Shown here one piece after another: positions 1-8,069 of a stretch of 25,806 bases of DNA. The stretch is taken from positions 1-25,806 of the forward strand of contig CAAFUN010000154.1 of NCBI GenBank assembly GCA_900766195.1. The letters run 5' to 3'. Every line of letters starts with the position of its first letter. Positions within the stretch are counted from its first letter, which is position 1. The position numbers were made by a program, and so were the translations under genes. The stretch comes from an uncultured Bacteroides sp. (GTDB taxonomy: Bacteria; Bacteroidota; Bacteroidia; Bacteroidales; Bacteroidaceae). The notes beneath the pieces are model-generated. The model did not search any database and was not told where the DNA came from. It was given only the letters and a program-made list of their open reading frames with translations.

Positions 1-180
1 GATGAAGCGTAAAGCGAACGACCGGAGTGGAGCGTAAAAAGCGGCGAACTGTTTGAGCGAAGCGAGTTTTCGCCGCTTAGCGGAACGTAGAAAGAGAGTA
101 GCGGAATCGCTGTAGCCTTGACTTTTTCTTTTGATACCTTTTCTTTTGCGGCAAGGCAAAAGAAAAGTATAAAAACGAAA
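1..180. repeat. Intergenic repeat-like leader with two hairpins
   Basis: No gene is visible in the first 211 bases. Positions 1-115 are built from variants of AGCGAA/GGAGCG, and two stretches starting GCGAAC (near 17 and 44) resemble each other. A 10-bp perfect stem pairs 39-48 with 69-78 (AAGCGGCGAA). A second, 12-bp perfect stem pairs 138-149 with 156-167 (CTTTTCTTTTGC) around a 6-base loop. Neither is followed by a T-run on the + strand. From memory, similar GC-rich and CAAAAGAAAAG-type blocks are scattered between Bacteroides genes, so this may be a dispersed intergenic repeat, the end signal of an upstream gene, or part of the uxaA leader. No clean promoter was found in front of uxaA. 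Confidence 0.45.
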
Positions 181-211
181 CTAATTTATAAACTGAAAAT
201 AAAATAGGAAA

Positions 212-1702
212 ATGGAAACAAAATACCTTAAAATCAACCCTGCTGATAATGTGGCGGTAGCAATTACAGCACTTCCCGCAGGAGAGAAGTTGACAGTAGA
301 TGGCATGGAAATCACATTGAACGAAGCTATTCCAGCCGGACATAAGTTTGCACTAAAGGATTTTGGCGAAGGTGATAACATCATCAAGTACGGCTATCCC
401 ATCGGACATGCCCGCACAGCCAAGAAGCAAGGCGACTGGATGAATGAGGCTAACATCAAAACCAATCTGGCCGGACTTTTAGATTACACTTACAATCCGA
501 TAAATGTCTCCTTAAACATCCCTAAGAAAGATATGACTTTCAAAGGATATCGACGTAAGAACGGCGGTGTGGGCATACGCAATGAGGTGTGGGTGATCCC
601 TACCGTAGGTTGTGTAAACGGAATAATCAACCAATTGGCCGAAGGCTTACGTCGTGAGACCGGTGGTGAAGGCGTAGATGCAATCATGGCTTATACCCAT
701 AACTACGGATGCTCTCAGCTGGGTGACGATCACGAAAACACACGGAAAATACTTCGTGATATGGTGCTTCATCCCAATGCCGGAGCGGTGCTTATTGTGG
801 GACTAGGCTGTGAAAACAACCAACCGGACGCTTTCCGTGAGTTTCTAGGAGATTATGATCAGGATCGTGTAAAGTTCTTAGTGACACAAAAAGTGAGTGA
901 TGAGTACGAGGAAGGAATGAAACTCATGCATGAATTGTATGATATAGCAAAGAATGATAAACGCGAAGATATTCCATTGAGCGAACTCAAAGTGGGACTG
1001 AAATGCGGTGGTTCCGACGGTTTCTCTGGTATCACAGCAAATCCATTGCTCGGCATGTTTTCCGACTTTTTAATTGCACAAGGAGGAACTACCGTATTAA
1101 CAGAAGTACCTGAAATGTTTGGCGCAGAAACAATCCTAATGAATCGTTGCGAAAACAAAGAGCTGTTTAACCAAACCGTACATCTGATTAATGACTTCAA
1201 AGAATATTTCTTATCACACGGCGAACCTGTTGGCGAGAATCCCTCTCCAGGTAATAAAGCCGGAGGTATATCCACACTTGAAGAAAAAGCCTTGGGATGC
1301 ACCCAGAAATGTGGTAAGAGTTATGTCAGCGGAGTGTTGCCCTATGGAGAACGTCTAAAGGTAAAAGGACTGAATCTACTCTCCGCTCCAGGCAATGACT
1401 TAGTAGCAGCCACTGCCCTAGCCTCTTGCGGATGTCACATGGTATTGTTCACCACCGGACGTGGAACCCCCTTCGGGACTTACGTACCTACAATGAAAGT
1501 ATCGACCAACTCCACACTGGCCAAAAACAAACCGGGATGGATAGATTTTAATGCCGGTGTAATATTGGAAAACGAGCCAATGGAGAAGACCTGCGAACGC
1601 TTTATTGACTATATCATTAAGGTGGCTAGTGGCGAATTTGTAAACAACGAAAAGAAAGGTTATAAGGAAATAGCAATCTTTAAAACAGGAGTAACATTGT
1701 AA
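212..1702 (+). CDS. uxaA: Altronate dehydratase (UxaA/GarD family)
   Basis: Predicted cytoplasmic enzyme that dehydrates D-altronate to 2-keto-3-deoxygluconate in galacturonate breakdown. At 496 residues it has the full length of E. coli UxaA. The N-terminal ~85 residues look like the SAF domain. The two catalytic halves follow, with NYGCSQLGDDHENT near residue 163, KCGGSDGFSGITANP near 264, GGISTLEEKALGCTQKCGKS near 350-370 and ASCGCHMVLFTTGRGTP near 404. The conserved Cys, His and Asp residues fit the metal-dependent family. The start ATG is preceded by an A-rich stretch (AAAATAGGAAA), normal for Bacteroides. It stands alone here: the next gene, rpsP, has its own promoter. Galactarate dehydratase is the main alternative within the family, but the overall layout reads as UxaA. 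Confidence 0.9.
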   Translation: METKYLKINPADNVAVAITALPAGEKLTVDGMEITLNEAIPAGHKFALKDFGEGDNIIKYGYPIGHARTAKKQGDWMNEANIKTNLAGLLDYTYNPINVSLNIPKKDMTFKGYRRKNGGVGIRNEVWVIPTVGCVNGIINQLAEGLRRETGGEGVDAIMAYTHNYGCSQLGDDHENTRKILRDMVLHPNAGAVLIVGLGCENNQPDAFREFLGDYDQDRVKFLVTQKVSDEYEEGMKLMHELYDIAKNDKREDIPLSELKVGLKCGGSDGFSGITANPLLGMFSDFLIAQGGTTVLTEVPEMFGAETILMNRCENKELFNQTVHLINDFKEYFLSHGEPVGENPSPGNKAGGISTLEEKALGCTQKCGKSYVSGVLPYGERLKVKGLNLLSAPGNDLVAATALASCGCHMVLFTTGRGTPFGTYVPTMKVSTNSTLAKNKPGWIDFNAGVILENEPMEKTCERFIDYIIKVASGEFVNNEKKGYKEIAIFKTGVTL

Positions 1703-1738
1703 GTAAACCCTTCTTTTCGCTGATTTATATCGGGTTAA

Positions 1739-1770
1739 TTTTCATATTTCAAAAAAAAGATGTAATTTCG
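1739..1770 (+). promoter_or_regulatory. Probable promoter of rpsP
   Basis: TAATTTCG at 1763-1770 is a near match to the Bacteroides -7 element TAnnTTTG. A TTTTC at 1739-1743 lies 19 bases upstream as a -33 element. The predicted transcript would start near 1776, about 48 bases before the rpsP start codon. The last G of the -7 motif is displaced, so this is a moderate call. Confidence 0.4.
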
Positions 1771-1823
1771 CGCCGCTATTACGAGTTAATAGCATTATTC
1801 AAATCATAAAAAATAATTTAAAA

Positions 1824-2396
1824 ATGGCAACAAAAATCAGATTGCAAAGACATGGTCGTAAAAGCTACGCTTTCTACTCTATCGTTATTGCAGATGCAAG
1901 AGCACCACGTGATGGTAAATTTATTGAAAAGATTGGTACTTACAATCCTAACACCAATCCTGCCACAGTAGATTTGAAATTCGACCGCGCACTTAATTGG
2001 GTGCTGAAAGGTGCACAACCTACAGACACAGTTCGCAACATTTTGTCTCGCGAAGGAGTGTATATGAAAAAACATCTTTTGGGCGGTGTAACCAAAGGCG
2101 CATTTGGCGAAGCAGAAGCAGATGCAAAATTCGAAGCTTGGAAAAACAACAAACAAAGCGGTTTGACTGCTTTGAAAGCTAAAGAAGATGCAGAGAAAAA
2201 AGCTGAAGCAAAAGCCCGTTTGGATGCAGAAAAGAAGATAAATGAAGAAAGAGCTAAAGCTTTGGCTGAAAAGAAGGCTGCTGAAGAAGCAGTAAAAGCA
2301 GCTGAAGCAGCACCTGTTGCTGAGGAAGCTCCTGCTGCTACAGAAGAAGCACCTGCTGTTGAAGCTACCGAAACTCCAGCTCCTGCTGCAGAATAA
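1824..2396 (+). CDS. rpsP: 30S ribosomal protein S16 with long C-terminal extension
   Basis: Small-subunit ribosomal protein S16. The opening MATKIRLQRHGRKSYAFYSI and the GKFIEKIGTYNP motif (residues 31-42) are diagnostic. The S16 fold occupies about residues 1-85, which is the whole length of the E. coli protein. A tail of about 105 residues follows: a charged, probably helical stretch rich in Lys, Ala and Glu (about 95-160), then a low-complexity Ala/Glu/Pro end (160-190). Extended S16 proteins are usual in Bacteroidetes, so the tail is not an assembly error. The gene has its own promoter and a strong terminator and appears monocistronic; the rimM/trmD neighbours of the proteobacterial S16 operon are absent. 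The role of the tail is unknown. Confidence 0.97.
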   Translation: MATKIRLQRHGRKSYAFYSIVIADARAPRDGKFIEKIGTYNPNTNPATVDLKFDRALNWVLKGAQPTDTVRNILSREGVYMKKHLLGGVTKGAFGEAEADAKFEAWKNNKQSGLTALKAKEDAEKKAEAKARLDAEKKINEERAKALAEKKAAEEAVKAAEAAPVAEEAPAATEEAPAVEATETPAPAAE

Positions 2397-2435
2397 GGAT
2401 AGCTTATCCTCTGAGAAATAGGATTAAAACTATAA

Positions 2436-2472
2436 AATCCTCTCCTACATAAACCGGAGAGGATTTTTTTTG
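2436..2472 (+). terminator. Rho-independent terminator after rpsP
   Basis: A perfect 10-bp stem AATCCTCTCC / GGAGAGGATT (2436-2445 with 2456-2465) has a 10-base loop and is followed directly by a run of T. It lies 40 bases after the rpsP stop. A smaller hairpin, GGATAGCTTATCC, overlaps the stop region at 2397-2409. Confidence 0.9.
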
Positions 2473-2478
2473 TTATAT

Positions 2479-2512
2479 TTTCAATGGAGCGTCTTTAATA
2501 CATGTATATTTG
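2479..2512 (+). promoter_or_regulatory. Probable promoter of the TlpA-like gene
   Basis: TATATTTG at 2505-2512 matches the Bacteroides -7 consensus TAnnTTTG exactly. The best -33 candidate is TTTC at 2479-2482, 22 bases away, which is at the long end of the usual spacing. It predicts a leader of roughly 25-30 bases before the ATG at 2545. Confidence 0.45.
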
Positions 2513-2544
2513 TGTTCTCTTATTTATCATTTAAAATATAAACA

Positions 2545-3639
2545 ATGAAAAAACTAACTTACTTATTTGTCATTGCCGCCATACTTGCAGCGTGTAGCGG
2601 AAATAAAGGCTACGAGATTACAGGAACCGTAGAAGGTGCAAACGATGGTGACACTGTATATTTGCAGAAAGTAGACGGACGTCAGCTAGTAAAAATAGAT
2701 TCTGCTGTTATTTCAAAAGGGACATTTACTTTTAAAGGAGCCCAGGACAGTGCTGTAAACCGATATATTACTTATAACTCCAAAGGAAAAGAAGACCTGT
2801 TGATGGATTTCTTCCTTGAAAACGGTAAAATTAAAATTAACCTGACCCGTGATAATGACTCTGCTACCGGTACTCCAAATAATGATACCTATCAGAAAGT
2901 AAGAAACATGCTCAACGAATTGAACAAGCAAATGGCAGCAGTATATGAATCAATGTCCGATACATCACTGAGCGATGAGCAACGTGAAGCAAAGACTACG
3001 GAGATGAATAACTTGCAAGAGAAAATGGTTGCCGGCATCAAAGAAAGCATCAAACAGAACATCACCAATACTGTAGGGATACATTTGCTAAAGAATAACT
3101 TCTATTATCTGAAAGAAAATGATTTGGAACCGCTATTGCCACAAATTCCGGCTCAATACAAGAATGATGAAACAATAGTGAAGATAGCCGATAATATAAA
3201 CAAGATGAAAGCTACCGCAGTGGGCAAGAAATTCACAGACTTCACCATGCAGACTCCCGAAGGGAAAAGCGTCAAGCTATCTGATTATGCAGGAAAGGGA
3301 AAAGTTGTCTTGGTAGACTTCTGGGCCAGCTGGTGTGGACCATGTCGTCAAGAGATGCCCAATCTGGTAGAGATTTATGCAAAATATAAAAGCAAAGGCT
3401 TTGAAATTGTAGGTGTATCTCTGGATCAAACCGCCGATGCATGGAAGAATGGCATCAAACAATTAAAGATGACTTGGCCGCAAATGTCCGACTTGAAGTA
3501 TTGGAATTGTGAAGGTGCCAAACTTTATGCGGTCAGCAGCATCCCCCATACAGTTTTGATTGGTAAAGACGGAACGATTCTAGATCGCGGACTTCGCAGT
3601 GAAGATTTGCAAAAGAAACTTGCGGAACTATTGAAATAA
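2545..3639 (+). CDS. TlpA-like thioredoxin-fold lipoprotein with DUF4369 N-terminal domain
   Basis: Predicted periplasm-facing thiol-disulfide oxidoreductase anchored by lipid. The signal peptide ends in a lipobox LAAC with Cys17 as the lipidated residue. It is followed by Ser-Gly-Asn-Lys, without the acidic run that marks surface-exposed Bacteroides lipoproteins, so a periplasmic location is more likely. Residues about 22-120 resemble the beta-rich DUF4369 domain, a helical stretch follows to about 220, and residues about 228-364 form a thioredoxin/AhpC-type domain. The active site WASWCGPC puts the redox pair at Cys264 and Cys267, and Pro334 in SSIPHT is the expected cis-proline. The family reduces or exchanges disulfides in exported proteins; the actual partner cannot be told from this locus. 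It is flanked by its own promoter and terminator. Confidence 0.88.
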   Translation: MKKLTYLFVIAAILAACSGNKGYEITGTVEGANDGDTVYLQKVDGRQLVKIDSAVISKGTFTFKGAQDSAVNRYITYNSKGKEDLLMDFFLENGKIKINLTRDNDSATGTPNNDTYQKVRNMLNELNKQMAAVYESMSDTSLSDEQREAKTTEMNNLQEKMVAGIKESIKQNITNTVGIHLLKNNFYYLKENDLEPLLPQIPAQYKNDETIVKIADNINKMKATAVGKKFTDFTMQTPEGKSVKLSDYAGKGKVVLVDFWASWCGPCRQEMPNLVEIYAKYKSKGFEIVGVSLDQTADAWKNGIKQLKMTWPQMSDLKYWNCEGAKLYAVSSIPHTVLIGKDGTILDRGLRSEDLQKKLAELLK

Positions 3640-3665
3640 AAAACGTAGGAAAAAATTTACTAGTT

Positions 3666-3700
3666 ATTCCCCGTAATGTCAAGCCATTACGGGGAATTTT
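3666..3700 (+). terminator. Rho-independent terminator after the TlpA-like gene
   Basis: A perfect 13-bp stem ATTCCCCGTAATG / CATTACGGGGAAT (3666-3678 with 3685-3697) with a 6-base loop is followed by TTTTG. It lies 26 bases after the stop codon. The rest of the 280-base gap to nrdD is AT-rich with no gene. Confidence 0.9.
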
Positions 3701-3866
3701 GTATACCTATGAAAGCATATAAGTATCCACGAACAAAAATCAAAGTACAATAAATCAAAATAGCAAGTTTTCCAAAACAAAAATACATAATATTGAATAT
3801 CATCCAACTAACATATTTTAACTAGAACAAAGTTATCCAAAAAGAATAAGCTATACTTGATATTAA

Positions 3867-3874
3867 TATCTTTG
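3867..3874 (+). promoter_or_regulatory. Probable -7 element of the nrdDG operon
   Basis: TATCTTTG matches TAnnTTTG exactly. The expected -33 region around 3844 is not a good match, so only the -7 half is called. It predicts a transcript start near 3880 and a leader of about 40 bases to the nrdD ATG at 3920. This also argues against any start codon upstream of 3880. Confidence 0.45.
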
Positions 3875-3919
3875 CAAAGCAAACGAGAATTAACAATCTA
3901 TTATACCAAATTCAAAGTC

Positions 3920-6127
3920 ATGATACAGACAGTAGTTAAAAGAGATGGACGTATTGTTGGGTTCAATGAAGACAAAATTGTAGCCGCTATTCGTAAAGCA
4001 ATGCTGCACACCGACAAAGGTGAAGACATACAGCTTATACGTCAGATAACCGATCATATCCTTATCAAAGGAGATGCACAAATGACAGTGGAAGCCATCC
4101 AAGACGCAGTGGAATTGGAGCTGATGAAGAGCAGCCGTAAGGATGTTGCTCAAAAATACATTGCCTATCGCAACCAACGCAGCATCGCGCGAAAAGCTAA
4201 GACCAGGGACATGTTTTTGGAAATCATAAATATCAAATCCAACGACATCACACGCGAGAATGCAAACATGAACGCAGATACGCCGGCGGGCATGATGATG
4301 AAGTTTGCCAGCGAAACAACCAAACCTTTTGTTGACGACTACCTGTTGAGCGATGAAGTACTGGCTGCCGTAAATGGCAACTACCTACATATTCATGACA
4401 AAGATTACTACCCCACCAAGAGTTTGACTTGCGTACAGCATCCGCTGGATCGTATTTTGAAATACGGATTCTCTGCCGGACATGGTGAATCACGCCCTGC
4501 CAAACGCATTGAAACAGCCAGTATTTTAGGTTGCATATCGCTAGAGACTGCCCAAAACGAGATGCACGGTGGACAAGCCATTCCTGCTTTCGACTTTTAC
4601 TTGGCTCCTTATGTACGCAACAGCTATATAGAGGAAATCAAAAATCTGGAAGACCTGAACAGCAAAGACTACTCCCACCTCTATCAAAAAGAGCTGTCCG
4701 ACTATCTGCCACAACCACTTGATGGATTATCTGACGAGCGCCGCATTGTGCAGCACGCGGTCAACAAGACCGTATCGCGTGTACACCAAGCGATGGAAGC
4801 TTTTATACACAACATGAACACTATACATTCCCGCGGTGGTAATCAGGTGGTGTTCAGCTCTATAAATTACGGAACAGACACATCGGCAGAGGGACGCTGC
4901 ATCATACGCGAATTGCTGAAAAGCACTTATCAGGGCGTAGGCAATGGAGAAACGGCTATCTTCCCTATTCAGATATGGAAGAAGAAACGCGGAGTGAGCT
5001 ACTTGCCACAAGACCGTAACTACGACCTGTATCAGTTGGCCTGCAAGGTTACTGCACGTCGATTCTTCCCCAATTTTCTCAACCTTGACGCTACTTTCAA
5101 TCAGAGTGAAGAGTGGAGAGCCGACGATCCTAAACGCTACGAGCACGAAGTGGCTACAATGGGCTGCCGCACAAGAGTGTATGAGAATCGTTTTGGAGCC
5201 AAGACTTCTATCGGAAGGGGAAATATATCATTCTCTACCATTAATATTGTGCGTCTGAGCATCGAATGTATGGGCATTCAAGATAATGAACTGCGCATTG
5301 CCACTTTCTTTGCCAAACTGGATGCCATGCTTGAGACTACTGCAAAGCAATTGCATGACCGCATGGAGTTTCAAAAGACGGCTTATGCCAAACAGTTCCC
5401 CTTATTAATGTCCGCTCTTTGGGTGGGATGTGAAAAGCTGAAATCAAACGATACAATAGCTTCTGTAATCAATCAAGGTACACTAGGCATAGGATTCATT
5501 GGTCTGGCAGAGTGTCTTGTTGCACTTACCGGCAAGCACCATGGCGAATCGGAAGAATCGCAGGCTTTAGGATTGAAGATTGTGACTTACATGCGCGACC
5601 GTGCCGACCAATTCTCGGAACAATACCAGCACAATTACAGCGTGCTTGCCACACCAGCCGAAGGACTTTCCGGCAAATTCACCGGTGCAGATCGTAGACA
5701 GTTTGGTATACTTAAAGGCATAACAGATCGCGATTATTATACCAACTCCAATCACGTGCCGGTATATTATAAATGTAGCGCGCGTCATAAAGCTGAGACG
5801 GAAGCTCCATATCATGAATTGACCCGTGGCGGACACATATTCTACGTAGAAATAGATGGAGATGCAACCCATAACCCGGAAGTGATCATGAAGGTAGTGG
5901 ACATGATGGATCAATACAACATCGGCTACGGATCGGTAAATCATAACCGCAACCGCTGTCTGGAATGCGGATATGAAAACTCAACGCCCAATCTGGAGGT
6001 CTGCCCCAAATGCGGAAGCAAGCATCTTGATAAGTTGCAACGCATTACAGGTTACTTAGTAGGTACTACAGACCGATGGAACAGTGCCAAACTAGCCGAG
6101 TTGAACGATCGTATAGTTCATGATTGA
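3920..6127 (+). CDS. nrdD: Anaerobic (class III) ribonucleoside-triphosphate reductase
   Basis: Oxygen-sensitive glycyl-radical enzyme that makes deoxyribonucleotides from ribonucleoside triphosphates during anaerobic growth. The 735-residue protein begins with an ATP-cone allosteric domain (about residues 1-90, MIQTVVKRDGRIVGFNEDKI). The large barrel domain follows; Cys416 in MGCRTRV is the likely thiyl-radical cysteine. Near the C-terminus two CxxC pairs (Cys680/683 and Cys695/698) form the zinc site, and Gly711 in RITGYLVG is the radical glycine. The frame is open upstream to a TTG at 3857, but that would lie before the predicted transcript start. The ATG at 3920 gives a standard ATP-cone start and is preferred. 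The stop is 9 bases before nrdG, so the two are an operon. Confidence 0.95.
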   Translation: MIQTVVKRDGRIVGFNEDKIVAAIRKAMLHTDKGEDIQLIRQITDHILIKGDAQMTVEAIQDAVELELMKSSRKDVAQKYIAYRNQRSIARKAKTRDMFLEIINIKSNDITRENANMNADTPAGMMMKFASETTKPFVDDYLLSDEVLAAVNGNYLHIHDKDYYPTKSLTCVQHPLDRILKYGFSAGHGESRPAKRIETASILGCISLETAQNEMHGGQAIPAFDFYLAPYVRNSYIEEIKNLEDLNSKDYSHLYQKELSDYLPQPLDGLSDERRIVQHAVNKTVSRVHQAMEAFIHNMNTIHSRGGNQVVFSSINYGTDTSAEGRCIIRELLKSTYQGVGNGETAIFPIQIWKKKRGVSYLPQDRNYDLYQLACKVTARRFFPNFLNLDATFNQSEEWRADDPKRYEHEVATMGCRTRVYENRFGAKTSIGRGNISFSTINIVRLSIECMGIQDNELRIATFFAKLDAMLETTAKQLHDRMEFQKTAYAKQFPLLMSALWVGCEKLKSNDTIASVINQGTLGIGFIGLAECLVALTGKHHGESEESQALGLKIVTYMRDRADQFSEQYQHNYSVLATPAEGLSGKFTGADRRQFGILKGITDRDYYTNSNHVPVYYKCSARHKAETEAPYHELTRGGHIFYVEIDGDATHNPEVIMKVVDMMDQYNIGYGSVNHNRNRCLECGYENSTPNLEVCPKCGSKHLDKLQRITGYLVGTTDRWNSAKLAELNDRIVHD

Positions 6128-6136
6128 CACTTTATT

Positions 6137-6643
6137 ATGCACACCATATCAATACTAGACATTTTAGAAGATACTACAGTAGACGGTCCGGGATTCCGGA
6201 CCTCTATTTATGCTGCCGGATGTACTAATGCTTGCCCGGGATGTCATAATCCCAATTCATGGGATATCAGAAACGGGCACATGATGTCAACGGATGAGAT
6301 TCTGGAAAGAGTGTTGGCAGACAAGTTTGCTGACGTCACCTTCAGCGGAGGAGACCCCATGTTTCAGCCCGAAGGATTTACAGAACTGGCCCGTGCCATT
6401 AAAGCGCAAAGCAATAAAAACATCTGGTGCTATAGCGGATATCTGTATGAAAATATCCTTCTTAATAAACGCCAGGCCGCCCTATTACCCTATATCGATA
6501 TTCTGGTTGACGGTCCGTTCGTTCAGAAACTATATGATGAAGCACTTTATTTCAGAGGAAGTAGTAATCAGCGCCTAATTGATGTTTCTTCCTCCCTCAA
6601 AGCAAAAAAGACCGTGCTTTATAACTACAATCCCGGTATTTAG
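6137..6643 (+). CDS. nrdG: Anaerobic ribonucleotide reductase activating protein (radical SAM)
   Basis: Radical-SAM enzyme that installs the glycyl radical on NrdD. The [4Fe-4S] motif CTNACPGC gives Cys29, Cys33 and Cys36 (CX3CX2C), preceded by the family signature DGPGFRTSIYAAG. FSGGDPMFQP (about residues 70-79) is the glycine-rich SAM-binding segment. At 168 residues it has the short length typical of NrdG. It starts 9 bases after nrdD, and no terminator is seen behind it: the next promoter begins immediately after its stop codon. Confidence 0.94.
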   Translation: MHTISILDILEDTTVDGPGFRTSIYAAGCTNACPGCHNPNSWDIRNGHMMSTDEILERVLADKFADVTFSGGDPMFQPEGFTELARAIKAQSNKNIWCYSGYLYENILLNKRQAALLPYIDILVDGPFVQKLYDEALYFRGSSNQRLIDVSSSLKAKKTVLYNYNPGI

Positions 6644-6644
6644 G

Positions 6645-6675
6645 TTTCTGTTTCGGAAAAAAAACAATACCTTTG
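6645..6675 (+). promoter_or_regulatory. Bacteroides-type promoter of the ThrE-like operon
   Basis: TTTC at 6645-6648, 19 bases, then TACCTTTG at 6668-6675: an excellent match to TTTG-N19-TAnnTTTG. It begins 2 bases after the nrdG stop. The transcript would start near 6681, leaving a leader of about 100 bases in which no clear structure was seen. Confidence 0.75.
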
Positions 6676-6783
6676 CGGCGCTTTTTTAAATCTGCTTAAT
6701 TCTAACTTGATATTGAAAGCCAGATGAAATTGAGTGTTGCATCATTGGTTTTCAATAGACAGGATAACATATTTTATTAAGGT

Positions 6784-7551
6784 ATGAACTCACCAGACAA
6801 TTTAAAAGACATTTCCCATTTCTTGATGGAGTATGCCAATCGCCTTATGGGCTCAAATGTACATACGTCACGGGTAATCAGAAACACCCGCCGTATTGGT
6901 CAATCATTGGATGTGGACGTAAAAATGAGCTTGTTCCAAAAAACAATGGTCATGAGCGTTTGTGACAATGAAAGCAAGGAAGTATATAACGAGGTTGACA
7001 TCATCCCCACGTTTCCAAACAGTTTCGAACTGAATGCCGAGTTGAGTGCCCTGAGTTGGGAGGCTTTCGACAATCACTTGTCACTGGATGTGCTTTGGGA
7101 AAAATACAAGCAGATCATCGCCCGTCCAAAGATGGATCCGCTCTGCACACTTTTCCTTGTGGGTTTTGCCAATGCATCGTTCTGCGCACTCTTCGGGGGC
7201 GACTGGACTGCCCGTGTCATTGTCTTTTCAGCAACGATGATTGGTTTCTATCTGAAACAGATCATGCAGAAAAAAGGTATCAACCATTATATTGTTTTTG
7301 TTATTTCAGCATTTATCGCTTCCCTTGTAGCTTCTTCTGCGCTCACGCTAGAGACAACAGCAGAGATAGCCATCGGAACAAGCGTGCTCTACCTCGTTCC
7401 CGGTGTTCCCCTCATCAACGGAGTGATTGACATTGTAGAGGGACATGTGCTCACAGGATGCACCCGCCTTATCCAGGCTCTTCTACTGATATTATGTATC
7501 GCTATCGGACTTTCATGTACACTGATGTTAATTAGAAACAGCTTATTATGA
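6784..7551 (+). CDS. Threonine/serine exporter family protein, N-terminal-type subunit (DUF1212)
   Basis: Inner-membrane protein of the ThrE family. The N-terminal ~115 residues are a soluble domain typical of DUF1212, beginning with the helix LKDISHFLMEYANRLMGSNV. About four to five transmembrane helices follow (residues about 118-255). The motif VPGVPLINGVIDIVEGHVLTG (about 206-226) is the hallmark of the family. In Corynebacterium ThrE this module and the DUF3815 module are one polypeptide; here they are two genes overlapping by 4 bases (ATGA), which suggests translational coupling and a two-subunit transporter. Export of threonine/serine or other small metabolites is inferred from the family only. 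Confidence 0.85.
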   Translation: MNSPDNLKDISHFLMEYANRLMGSNVHTSRVIRNTRRIGQSLDVDVKMSLFQKTMVMSVCDNESKEVYNEVDIIPTFPNSFELNAELSALSWEAFDNHLSLDVLWEKYKQIIARPKMDPLCTLFLVGFANASFCALFGGDWTARVIVFSATMIGFYLKQIMQKKGINHYIVFVISAFIASLVASSALTLETTAEIAIGTSVLYLVPGVPLINGVIDIVEGHVLTGCTRLIQALLLILCIAIGLSCTLMLIRNSLL

Positions 7552-8042
7552 TTATACTTGATATTCTTTCCGATGGCATATTTGCAGCTGTCGCAGCTAT
7601 TGGTTTCGGAGCTATTTCCGATCCCCCATTGCGTGCTTTTCCTACAATAGCTTTATTGGGTGGTATTGGTCACGCCATACGTTTCTGTCTGATGCATTAT
7701 GCAGGTGTGGATATTGCCACAGCCTCTTTTTGTGCTTCTTTTGCCATTGGCATGGGAAGTATGCTGCTGGGTAAACGTATTTATTGTCCAATGACAGTGC
7801 TCTATATCCCGGCCTTGCTACCTATGATTCCGGGAATGTATGCTTATAAAATTGTGTTTTCACTCATCATGTTCATGAAAACCATGAATATGCCCGAGCT
7901 TCAGGAGAAATATCTTCTTGGGTTGTTTACCAATAGCATAGTGACCTGCAGTGTGATTTTCATGTTGGCGATAGGTGCCACCATTCCACTGTTCCTGTTT
8001 GTCAAACGGGCATTCTCTATGACGAGACACGAGAAAGTTTAA
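7548..8042 (+). CDS. Threonine/serine exporter family protein, C-terminal-type subunit (DUF3815/ThrE_2)
   Basis: Small, strongly hydrophobic protein of 164 residues with about five transmembrane helices. The segment PALLPMIPGMYAYKIVF (about residues 87-103) is the equivalent of the conserved proline/glycine motif of the ThrE C-terminal half. It begins inside the stop of the preceding gene, and the two should act as one exporter complex in the inner membrane. The frame ends cleanly with a short basic cytoplasmic tail (TRHEKV). Confidence 0.83.
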   Translation: MIILDILSDGIFAAVAAIGFGAISDPPLRAFPTIALLGGIGHAIRFCLMHYAGVDIATASFCASFAIGMGSMLLGKRIYCPMTVLYIPALLPMIPGMYAYKIVFSLIMFMKTMNMPELQEKYLLGLFTNSIVTCSVIFMLAIGATIPLFLFVKRAFSMTRHEKV

Positions 8043-8069
8043 TTCTGTAAAAAAACAAATAAGTAAACT

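Noticed and set aside
3857..3919. Upstream extension of nrdD from a TTG codon
   Set aside because: It would begin before the predicted transcript start near 3880, and the ATG at 3920 gives a standard ATP-cone N-terminus.
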